Shown here: positions 1 through 6,197 of the stretch, in pieces
Numbering within the stretch: position 1 is the stretch's first letter
How the letters are laid out: every line of letters starts with the position of its first letter
Origin: Flavobacteriaceae bacterium
GTDB lineage: Bacteria > Bacteroidota > Bacteroidia > Flavobacteriales > Flavobacteriaceae
Direction: 5' to 3'
NCBI GenBank assembly: GCA_029247985.1
Contig: JAQWKF010000121.1
Location: 1 to 7,115 of the forward strand
DNA: 7,115 nucleotides
Program-made: the position numbers and the translations under genes
The notes under the pieces: generated by a model
The model's database searches: none
Told to the model about the DNA's origin: nothing
Seen by the model: only the letters and a program-made list of their open reading frames with translations

Positions 1-1
1 T

Positions 2-1180
2 AAATTGCGCACAACGCTATCGGGTTTTACCGTAGCCTTGGGTATATTCATTTTTGTTGTCCTTTTTGGTTTTGGCAATGGGCTTAAAAACGCATTCGAA
101 CAATTTTTTGTGGATGACTCAACCAATACAATATGGTTATACCCAGGAAAAACAGAAAAACCGTACAGAGGATACAAGGCTAAACGTCTAATTGTTTTCA
201 AGAATGATGATTTGACCGATATAAAACAGAACTTCTCTTTTTTTATTGACTACATCACGCCTAGAATTTCAAGAGGCGCATTAGTAAAATACGCTAATGA
301 AAGTAACAATTATACGATTAGGGCTGTAGCACCTGGACACCAATTCGCAGAAAAAACCGAAGTTACCAATGGGAGGTATATCAATGCCCTAGATGTAAAA
401 AATAAAACCAAGTATGCTACCATTGGCAGATTAGTAGCGCAAGACCTATTTGGCAATAAGCCAGCACTTGGAAAAAATATAAACATTGACGGTATTTCAT
501 TTAAGGTTATAGGTGTTTTTAAAGATGCGGGCGGGGATAACGAAGAGCGCTTAATTTACATCCCATATACTACGCGGCAACAAATGGAAAAAAGTAATGA
601 TAGGGTAGATCAAATCATGGTTGCTTTTAGACCAGAACTCGGATATGCAGGTGCAATGGCTTTTGAAAAAAAACTCAACACATTCATGCGTAAAAAGCAC
701 AATATTGCACCAACTGATAGGAGCGGTATGTATGTTCGAAATGTTGCAGATGATTTTAGACAGACCCAAAATATAGGCTCCGTACTTCAATATGTTGTCT
801 TGTTTATTGGGATAGGCACATTGTTGGCGGGTATTATAGGCATTTCAAATATTATGGTTTTTGTGGTAAAAGAACGTACAAAGGAGTTGGGTATTCGCAA
901 AGCCATTGGCGCAACACCCAAGTCTATTATTGGTATGATACTGCAAGAGTCAATTTTTATTACGGCAACCGCTGGCTATGCAGGTTTACTTGCTGGAGTT
1001 GGGACGTTAACACTTATTGGTGATTCATTAAAAGATTATTTTATTACCAACCCTTATATAGACACCAACGAGGCTGTTGGCGCCACTGTTATATTGGTTG
1101 TTTTTGGTGCCATTGCGGGATATATTCCTGCTCGTCGCGCAGCTAAAATTAAACCTATAATTGCTTTAAGAGACGAATAA
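2..1180 (+). CDS. MacB/FtsX-family ABC transporter permease (first of tandem pair), 5'-truncated by window edge
   Basis: Inner-membrane permease subunit of a MacB-type ABC exporter, which in this family couples ATP hydrolysis in the cytoplasm to periplasmic work rather than moving substrate through its own membrane part. The visible protein opens in the cytoplasmic lead-in to TM1 (hydrophobic run GFTVALGIFIFVVLFGFG). It continues with a long periplasmic MacB_PCD-like domain, then TM2 (about residues 259-287 counted from codon 5-7), the cytoplasmic coupling-helix motif KERTKELGIRKAIGATP at about 289, two more hydrophobic segments, and the typical end IPARRAAKIKPIIALRDE. Alignment by eye with the next gene (NKLRT versus KLRT) implies that about 21 N-terminal residues lie left of the window, so the TTG at 5 is an internal Leu codon and not a start. 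There is no ATPase domain. The stop overlaps the next start by one base (TAATG), which suggests translational coupling. The family call is secure; the substrate is unknown. Confidence 0.93.
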   Translation, partial: KLRTTLSGFTVALGIFIFVVLFGFGNGLKNAFEQFFVDDSTNTIWLYPGKTEKPYRGYKAKRLIVFKNDDLTDIKQNFSFFIDYITPRISRGALVKYANESNNYTIRAVAPGHQFAEKTEVTNGRYINALDVKNKTKYATIGRLVAQDLFGNKPALGKNINIDGISFKVIGVFKDAGGDNEERLIYIPYTTRQQMEKSNDRVDQIMVAFRPELGYAGAMAFEKKLNTFMRKKHNIAPTDRSGMYVRNVADDFRQTQNIGSVLQYVVLFIGIGTLLAGIIGISNIMVFVVKERTKELGIRKAIGATPKSIIGMILQESIFITATAGYAGLLAGVGTLTLIGDSLKDYFITNPYIDTNEAVGATVILVVFGAIAGYIPARRAAKIKPIIALRDE

Positions 1181-2445
1181 TGTTAAGAACCCTATTTGAT
1201 CGCGATACATGGCAAGAAATTTTTGGATCTATCCAAAAAAATAAATTACGCACGATGGTAACCGTAATAGGTGTGTTGTGGGGGATTTTTATTTATATCT
1301 CCATGTCAGGTGCTTCAAAAGGTTTGGACAATGGTTTTGAGCGCGAATTTGAAGAGGTTGCAATCAATAGCTTGTTTGTTTGGGCACAGAATACCAGCAT
1401 TCCCTATGACGGTTTTCGTACGGGAAGAAGAATGCAGTTAAAACTCGAGGATAAGCCATTTTTAGAAAAGCGTATCCCAGAACTCCAGTACATTGCTCCT
1501 CGTATTTCTCGAGGTGCTTTTGGCGATTCAGGGGCGAATGTTAAGCGTAAAGGGAAAAGCGGCTCTTATGCCATTTTCGGTGACTTCCCTATCTTGGTGA
1601 AAATTGCCACAAAAGATATATATGATGGCGGACGTTTTATCAATCAGTCGGATATTGATTATCAACGTAAGGTATGCGTAATTGGCGAGCGAACGCAGGA
1701 AGAGCTTTTTGAAGCTAAGGAAAATCCAATTGGATCATTTATAGAGATTGATGGTATGTACTTTAAAGTTGTGGGGGTGCATAAGTTTACGCCAGGCGGG
1801 GGATTTGAAAGCGACAGCGACATCTTTATTCCTTTTACAACTTTTAAGATATTGTACAATACTGGAGATAGAGTCAACTGGTTTGCCATGGCAGCCTATG
1901 ACGATGCCGATGTGGTTGCTGTTGAGGCAGATATTAAAGCTGCCTTACGTGTAAAAAACCGTGTGCATCCTGAGGATGAACGAGCTTTTGGAAGCTTTAA
2001 TTTAGGTGAGGTTTTTAACAAAGTTAAAGGATTCTCAAACGGTATGTATATACTCTCATTGATTGTGGGGATTGCTACTATTTTAGCAGGTATTGTAGGT
2101 ATTGGAAATATCTTGTTAATTTCTGTTCGTGAGCGCACCAAAGAGTTGGGTATTCGTCGCGCATTGGGCGCCACGCCAAGCGAAGTACGGGCACAGATTA
2201 TCATTGAATCTGTTTTCCTTACACTCATTGCAGGCATAGTCGGTATTATATTAGGCGCTTTTGTTTTAGCGCTTCTTGGTTATGCATTCAAAGACCCCCT
2301 GCTTCCTTTTGTGAACCCAACAGTACCCATTAAATTTATTTTAGGCGCACTTGTGCTGATGGTCGGATTAGGTACCCTAATTGGACTTATTCCAGCACAA
2401 AGAGCCGTTAGTATCAAACCTATAGACGCATTAAGAGAAGAATAA
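1180..2445 (+). CDS. MacB/FtsX-family ABC transporter permease (second of tandem pair), complete
   Basis: A 421-residue paralogue of the preceding permease. It has a short cytoplasmic N-terminal helix (1-24), TM1 at about 25-45, a MacB_PCD-like periplasmic domain to about 255, TM2 at about 288-313, the coupling-helix motif RERTKELGIRRALGATP from residue 317, TM3 at about 341-366, TM4 at about 382-406 and a terminal IPAQRAVSIKPIDALREE. The two copies share the periplasmic PRISRGA motif, FKVxGV and the coupling helix, but differ enough elsewhere to be old duplicates, so a heterodimer is the likely functional form (inference). E. coli MacB carries its ATPase fused at the N-terminus; here the N-terminus starts directly before TM1, so no nucleotide-binding domain is present. 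The ATG uses the last base of the upstream TAA. The gene ends with tandem stop codons TAATAA, and the adaptor gene follows after 14 bp. This is not a lipoprotein-release LolC/E gene by context, since an adaptor and a TolC gene follow. Confidence 0.95.
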   Translation: MLRTLFDRDTWQEIFGSIQKNKLRTMVTVIGVLWGIFIYISMSGASKGLDNGFEREFEEVAINSLFVWAQNTSIPYDGFRTGRRMQLKLEDKPFLEKRIPELQYIAPRISRGAFGDSGANVKRKGKSGSYAIFGDFPILVKIATKDIYDGGRFINQSDIDYQRKVCVIGERTQEELFEAKENPIGSFIEIDGMYFKVVGVHKFTPGGGFESDSDIFIPFTTFKILYNTGDRVNWFAMAAYDDADVVAVEADIKAALRVKNRVHPEDERAFGSFNLGEVFNKVKGFSNGMYILSLIVGIATILAGIVGIGNILLISVRERTKELGIRRALGATPSEVRAQIIIESVFLTLIAGIVGIILGAFVLALLGYAFKDPLLPFVNPTVPIKFILGALVLMVGLGTLIGLIPAQRAVSIKPIDALREE

Positions 2446-2459
2446 TAAACCCTTTTACC

Positions 2460-3596
2460 ATGAAAATAATCAAATATCTTATCATCGCATTTCTTGTTTT
2501 TGGAGTGCTTTTTTCTGCAGCATATTTTGCAAAAACTAACAGTAAATCTTCTGTAACCTACGAAACAGAAAAGCTGTTCAAAACCACTATTGAAAAAGAA
2601 ACGGTAATTACTGGGAAAATTATACCCGAAGATGAAGTAGAAGTAAAGCCTCAAATAGGTGGGATTATTGACCGTATTTTTGTTAAAGAAGGGGATAAGG
2701 TTACTACGGGCGATCTAATTGCTCGAATTAAAGTAGTACCCAATGAACAAAATTTAAATGCGGCTAGAGGCAGACTTAAAAAGGCACAAATTGCTTTGGA
2801 GACACGCACTAAAGATTTTGCTCGTAATAAAAAACTATATGACAAGGGAATCATTGCCAATGCAGAATTTATAGGCATTGAGCTGCAATACAATCAAGCC
2901 AAGCAAGACGTACTTAATGCAAAGAGCGATTTGCAAATTATTCGTGAAGGCTCTATTGGGGGTTCAAGTGCAGCCAATACAGATATTAGAGCAACCGTTC
3001 CAGGAACAGTTCTTGAAATTCCTGTTAAAGCGGGAGATCAAGTAATTGAGTCTAACAGCTTTAATTCAGGCACTACCATTGCTGCAATTGCAGATTTGTC
3101 AAAAATGATTTTTGAGGGGAAAGTAGATGAGGCTGAGGTTGCCTCCCTTCAATTGGGCAGTACGCTTAAGGTAAGTCTTGGGGCAGTTGAAGACCAAGAG
3201 CTGGAGGCGATATTGAAATTCATTGCACCAAAAGGAACGGAAGAACAAGGAGCTGTTCAATTTAAAATAGAAGCTGACATGATGCTTAATGACAGCATAG
3301 TAGTGCGAGCAGGTTACAGCGCAAACGCTTCCATTGTTTTAGAGCGTAAAGAAGATGTGCTGGCACTCCGTGAGGCACTCATACAGTTTGACCGCAAGAC
3401 TCAAGAACCTTATGTCCAAATCATGACAGGTGATCAAAAGTTTGAACGCAAAGACGTGAAGCTTGGTATCTCTGACGGAGAAAATGTTGAAATACTTGAA
3501 GGTGTTGAAGAAGCAGATGACGTTAAAGTATGGAACCGCACAGAGGAGTTAAAGGATGACAATAAAAATACAGATACCGATGAAGATGATGCCTAA
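2460..3596 (+). CDS. HlyD/MacA-like periplasmic adaptor (membrane fusion protein) of ABC efflux system
   Basis: A 378-residue adaptor bridging the inner-membrane permeases and the outer-membrane channel. Residues 5-25 form an uncleaved membrane anchor; no lipobox cysteine is seen. Residues about 50-90 are the first half of a biotinyl/lipoyl-like domain (EVKPQIGGIIDRIFVKEGDK). Residues 95-162 are a charged alpha-helical hairpin of coiled-coil character, the part expected to meet TolC. Residues 176-196 (IRATVPGTVLEIPVKAGDQV) are the second lipoyl half. A beta-barrel follows at about 215-295, and a membrane-proximal domain at about 296-360 ends in VEILEGVEEADDVKVW. Length and domain order fit MacA-type adaptors. 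The final 17 residues are a strongly acidic, Asp-rich tail (KDDNKNTDTDEDDA) with no obvious family role. Part of the tail is read from DNA that also encodes the start of the TolC gene. The position between permeases and channel gene makes a tripartite efflux role likely. Confidence 0.94.
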   Translation: MKIIKYLIIAFLVFGVLFSAAYFAKTNSKSSVTYETEKLFKTTIEKETVITGKIIPEDEVEVKPQIGGIIDRIFVKEGDKVTTGDLIARIKVVPNEQNLNAARGRLKKAQIALETRTKDFARNKKLYDKGIIANAEFIGIELQYNQAKQDVLNAKSDLQIIREGSIGGSSAANTDIRATVPGTVLEIPVKAGDQVIESNSFNSGTTIAAIADLSKMIFEGKVDEAEVASLQLGSTLKVSLGAVEDQELEAILKFIAPKGTEEQGAVQFKIEADMMLNDSIVVRAGYSANASIVLERKEDVLALREALIQFDRKTQEPYVQIMTGDQKFERKDVKLGISDGENVEILEGVEEADDVKVWNRTEELKDDNKNTDTDEDDA

Positions 3597-5007
3597 ATAT
3601 GTGTCTATACTATGCTTTACATTGTTTGCATATAGCTATGGGCAGCAATCTGCGCCCTGGACACTGGAAGCAGCTGTAGAACACGCAGTTAAAAACAACC
3701 TACAAATCCGAGCAGCTTATCTAGATGTAATGGACGCAGAAACGTACAAAAGCCAAGCCGTTGGCAATTTTTTGCCATCGTTGAATTTGTCTGCCGGCCA
3801 TTCTTGGAATATTGGCTTAAACCGAAACCTAACAACAAACTTATTGGAAGACCTTACCAATCAATTTTCGAGTGGCGGACTTGACATGAGTTTAGTTATT
3901 TACAACGGACGTCGGAATGTGTATCAACTTATGAGTGCAAACTTGGGTGTTTTGGCACGACAATATCAGCTTGAAGACATGAAGGAAGACGTGATGCTGT
4001 TGGTGGTAAACGGATTTTTACAAGTACTATTTAATAAGGAAAACTTAGCCGTACAAAACAACTTACTTGAAGTTGCAAAAGCAGAACTTTTACAAACCGA
4101 AACACTCGTGGATGCAGGTGTACTTCCCAAAGGGGAATTGTTTGAGTTGCAAGCGACTTTGGCTTCTCAAGAGCAGCAAGCTGTGGCGGCATCTAATAAT
4201 TATGAAATTGCCCGTATTTCTCTTGCCCAGCTTTTGTTGATTGATGATTACAAAAACTTTTCCATAGCTGAAACCAATTACGATATGGTTGCGGCTACGA
4301 TTTTAGACAAATCCCCAAAAGAGTTGTTTCAAAAAGCCGTGGAGTCTAGGAATGATATTATGTTGGCAAAAACCAATGTCGAAATTGCTCAAACAAATCT
4401 CAAAACCGCTAAATCGGCCTATCAACCCACTTTGTCAGGTTATTATGGATATAGCTCACGTATTTCTTACGCTGATAGATTGGTCGCTACGGGTACGTAT
4501 TCGACATACCCAATCGGGGTTGTTTCTGGAACGGGACAACAGGTGTTAGCCGCTAGCCCAGATACCGAAGTAGCCAAGCATTTGCCTCTTGGCGATCAAT
4601 GGAGACAAAATGACGGTCATAATTTTGGATTCAATTTGAGAATCCCCATTCTAAATGGATTGGCAGTAAAGAATAATGTACGTCGTAACAAGGTGAGTGT
4701 TGAACGCTCGAACACCTTGTTAACTCAACAAAAACAAGACTTAGAACGTACCATTCAACAGTCTTACGCAGATGCCAAAGGAGCTATTATTGCCTATGCG
4801 GCAGCACAAAAGACCACCCTTGCTAGAAAACAAGCCTATGAATATGCACAAAACCGTTTCAGTAATGGGGCTGCTACATCTTTAGATTTTTCTCAAGCAA
4901 GACAGCGTTATGACGCTGCAGTATCTGCCGAACTCCAGGCAAAATTTGATGCAATTTTTAAGATTAAAGTTTTAGAGTTTTACTTTGGCATACCCTTAAA
5001 GCTCTAA
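3580..5007 (+). CDS. TolC-family outer membrane efflux protein
   Basis: Outer-membrane channel subunit; TolC-type proteins act as trimers forming a beta-barrel plus periplasmic tunnel. From the chosen ATG the protein has 475 residues: a signal peptide (basic start, hydrophobic YVSILCFTLFAYSYG, probable cleavage before QQ at 22-23), then two OEP-type repeats. Repeat 1 starts near residue 28 (LEAAVEHAVKNNLQI) and contains the barrel strand SLVIYNGRRN at 104-113. Repeat 2 starts near 248 (ELFQKAVESRNDIMLAKTNVEIAQ) and contains the strand GFNLRIPILNG. The C-terminus ends FYFGIPLKL. Start choice is uncertain. An ATG at 3556 adds MTIKIQIP and has AGGAG at 3544-3548 with a 7-nt spacer, but that sequence is also Glu codons of the adaptor; ATGs at 3586 and 3589 are also possible. 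Any of these overlaps the adaptor gene (8-41 nt), so coupled translation is likely. The lipobox-like Cys12 context (SILC) does not fit a lipoprotein. Confidence 0.93.
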   Translation: MKMMPKYVSILCFTLFAYSYGQQSAPWTLEAAVEHAVKNNLQIRAAYLDVMDAETYKSQAVGNFLPSLNLSAGHSWNIGLNRNLTTNLLEDLTNQFSSGGLDMSLVIYNGRRNVYQLMSANLGVLARQYQLEDMKEDVMLLVVNGFLQVLFNKENLAVQNNLLEVAKAELLQTETLVDAGVLPKGELFELQATLASQEQQAVAASNNYEIARISLAQLLLIDDYKNFSIAETNYDMVAATILDKSPKELFQKAVESRNDIMLAKTNVEIAQTNLKTAKSAYQPTLSGYYGYSSRISYADRLVATGTYSTYPIGVVSGTGQQVLAASPDTEVAKHLPLGDQWRQNDGHNFGFNLRIPILNGLAVKNNVRRNKVSVERSNTLLTQQKQDLERTIQQSYADAKGAIIAYAAAQKTTLARKQAYEYAQNRFSNGAATSLDFSQARQRYDAAVSAELQAKFDAIFKIKVLEFYFGIPLKL

Positions 5008-5012
5008 AGTAG

Positions 5013-5020
5013 TATTTTTG
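5013..5020 (+). promoter_or_regulatory. Candidate Bacteroidota -7 promoter element for tsaB
   Basis: TATTTTTG matches the Bacteroidota -7 consensus TAnnTTTG and ends 4 nt before the tsaB ATG (CTTC then ATG). It sits in the 17-bp gap after the tolC stop, so tsaB may be transcribed independently of the efflux operon. The nearest upstream TTTG (4984-4987) is 25 nt away, a little farther than the usual -33 spacing, so the -33 box is weak or absent. The match and spacing are seen directly; promoter activity is inferred. Confidence 0.5.
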
Positions 5021-5024
5021 CTTC

Positions 5025-5711
5025 ATGGCAAATATCCTGCTTATCGAAACTTCAACGGAACAATGCGGCGTAGCCCTTGCTCATAACGCCAATGTAGTTG
5101 GAAAAAGAGAAGTGTTGGAAAGTGGTTTTACACACGCCAAGCAGTTGCACGTATTTATTGATGAAGTCTTGGATGAATGTGTAGTTTCTCCAGATCAGTT
5201 AGACGCTATTGCCGTTAGCTCAGGCCCTGGTTCTTTCACTGGATTACGTATTGGATGTGTTGCGGCCAAAGGCCTCTGTTTTGCCCTAGATATTCCGCTT
5301 ATTGCACTGTCCACACTACAAATTTTAGCCGCCCCTCATATAAAAAACAGCAAAGTTGTGCCATTGCTTGATGCGCGCAGAGATGAAGTATATGCCGCTG
5401 TTTATGATAAAGGGGGTGAAATGAAAACAGAAATGCATGCACACATTTTAACACCAAACTCATTTACTGATTTGGCAGCTGAACAGCTTTGCTTTGTGGG
5501 CACAGGCGCTGAAAAAACCAAAGATATACTGCCTTCAAACTCCAATTGGGAGTTTGTTTCAAGCCATCCGTCTGCTGTTGCCATGCCAGCATTGGCGTTT
5601 GAGGCTTTTAAAAAAAAGCAATTCGCAAACATCCACAGTTTTGCACCAGCGTATTTAAAACCCGTTAGGATCACAGCATCTAAAAAAGATGCCTTAGGGA
5701 GACCGGTTTAG
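5025..5711 (+). CDS. tsaB: tRNA threonylcarbamoyladenosine biosynthesis protein TsaB (YeaZ)
   Basis: A 228-residue cytoplasmic protein of the ASKHA (actin/Hsp70-like) fold. In bacteria TsaB pairs with TsaD and TsaE to transfer threonylcarbamoyl from TC-AMP (made by TsaC/Sua5) to A37 of ANN-decoding tRNAs (t6A37). Signature segments are the N-terminal beta-strand motif LLIETSTEQCGVAL (5-18), THAKQLHVFIDEVL at about 36-49, and the hallmark SSGPGSFTGLRIG at 65-77. LDARRDEVYAAVY lies near 115-127. Length matches the family norm. Residue 8 is Glu where many homologues have Asp (IDTST), a conservative change. The start is fixed by the ATG directly after the -7-like element. The gene lies 17 bp after the TolC gene on the same strand, but its function is unrelated, and its stop (TAG, 5709-5711) touches the stop of the opposite-strand gene with no gap. 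Confidence 0.95.
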   Translation: MANILLIETSTEQCGVALAHNANVVGKREVLESGFTHAKQLHVFIDEVLDECVVSPDQLDAIAVSSGPGSFTGLRIGCVAAKGLCFALDIPLIALSTLQILAAPHIKNSKVVPLLDARRDEVYAAVYDKGGEMKTEMHAHILTPNSFTDLAAEQLCFVGTGAEKTKDILPSNSNWEFVSSHPSAVAMPALAFEAFKKKQFANIHSFAPAYLKPVRITASKKDALGRPV

Positions 5712-6161
5712 TTATCTTTTAATTTTTAGGTAAAGTCCATTTCTGTTGTAGTCAAGAACGGCTTTAGTAGCTTCGAATACATCAGCACCAAGAATGCCAT
5801 CAACAGCGTTTACCCCCAGTTGTTCCAAGGCGCTATTTACACTTGCCATATCAAACAATACGATTTCAAGTTGCTGAGCTTCCCACGCACCTATTTTAAG
5901 CACATTCTCATGGCTATGGCGCGTTTCCATTTTGGTGCTACTTGCAGATGCAGCTTGCTTTTCGGTTTCTTGGGCATTGAGTTTAAAATAAGCTTCTTTA
6001 TCCCATGCCACGCAGGTATGTGAGGCTCCTGTATCTACAATAAAGTCCCCTGAAACTCCGTTGAGGACTACCTTGCATATATAATGACCAGAAGCTACTT
6101 TTTTTAGTGGTATACGCACATAGTTTTTGTGCTTTAATAAAGTAGATAAGCTGTATTTCAT
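5712..6161 (-). CDS. Small retropepsin-like (clan AA) aspartic protease, function unknown
   Basis: A 149-residue protein with a single pepsin-like lobe. The catalytic motif FIVDTGASHT places Asp43-Thr44-Gly45 in the usual position, and the second hallmark, a hydrophobic-hydrophobic-Gly segment GILGADVF, is at 122-129, followed by VLDYNRNGLYLKI. Retropepsin-fold enzymes carry one Asp per chain, so activity would require homodimerisation (family knowledge). The middle (about 70-90, rich in Ala, Ser, Thr, His) falls between the two motifs where a flap could lie, but is not recognisably conserved. No signal peptide or membrane segment is seen, so it is probably cytoplasmic. The reading frame stays open 59 codons further upstream, but that region is antisense to tatD and does not look like protein of this family; the ATG at 6161 follows a -7-like element by 4 nt. 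It is convergent and abutting with tsaB and divergent from tatD. Natural substrate unknown. Confidence 0.85.
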   Translation of the reverse strand: MKYSLSTLLKHKNYVRIPLKKVASGHYICKVVLNGVSGDFIVDTGASHTCVAWDKEAYFKLNAQETEKQAASASSTKMETRHSHENVLKIGAWEAQQLEIVLFDMASVNSALEQLGVNAVDGILGADVFEATKAVLDYNRNGLYLKIKR

Positions 6162-6165
6162 GCTG

Positions 6166-6173
6166 TAAAGATA
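6166..6173 (-). promoter_or_regulatory. Candidate -7 promoter element for the retropepsin-like gene
   Basis: Read on the minus strand this is TATCTTTA, one mismatch from TAnnTTTG (final A for G), followed by CAGC and then the ATG at 6161. The 4-nt spacing to the start codon is identical to that of tsaB and tatD. No TTG-type -33 element is visible at 17-23 nt upstream. The mismatch at the last, usually conserved G lowers confidence. Confidence 0.4.
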
Positions 6174-6185
6174 CAGGCATTGGTG

Positions 6186-6193
6186 TATTTTTG
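6186..6193 (+). promoter_or_regulatory. Candidate Bacteroidota -7 promoter element for tatD
   Basis: TATTTTTG is a full match to TAnnTTTG. It is followed by CTCC and then the tatD ATG, nearly the same 15-base string as in front of tsaB (TATTTTTGCTTCATG versus TATTTTTGCTCCATG). It lies in the 36-bp gap shared with the divergent minus-strand gene. No convincing -33 TTTG is visible at the normal distance. A start site 5-8 nt downstream would make the transcript leaderless or nearly so (inference). Confidence 0.5.
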
Positions 6194-6197
6194 CTCC

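Noticed and set aside
5..7. TTG as a start codon for the first permease
   Set aside because: The second permease has the same KLRT segment at its residues 22-25, so this TTG is an internal Leu and the true start is outside the window.
1662..2237. Long antisense and alternate-frame open frames inside the permease gene and elsewhere
   Set aside because: They overlap well-supported genes, have no recognisable domains and no start signals, so they are shadows of the real coding frames.
5536..5556. Perfect 8-bp inverted repeat CAAACTCC/GGAGTTTG with a 5-nt loop inside tsaB
   Set aside because: About one such repeat is expected by chance in 7 kb; it lies within coding sequence and has no T-tract, so it is not a terminator.
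5676..5692. Hairpin GCATCT/AGATGC with an A5 loop near the tsaB 3' end, considered as a bidirectional terminator
   Set aside because: The stem is only 6 bp, no T-run follows directly on either strand, and it is fully explained by coding for Ala-Ser-Lys-Lys-Asp-Ala.
6180..6197. In-frame TTG start adding six residues to TatD
   Set aside because: The extension overlaps the promoter-like element, and TatD proteins normally start right before the HxH motif.
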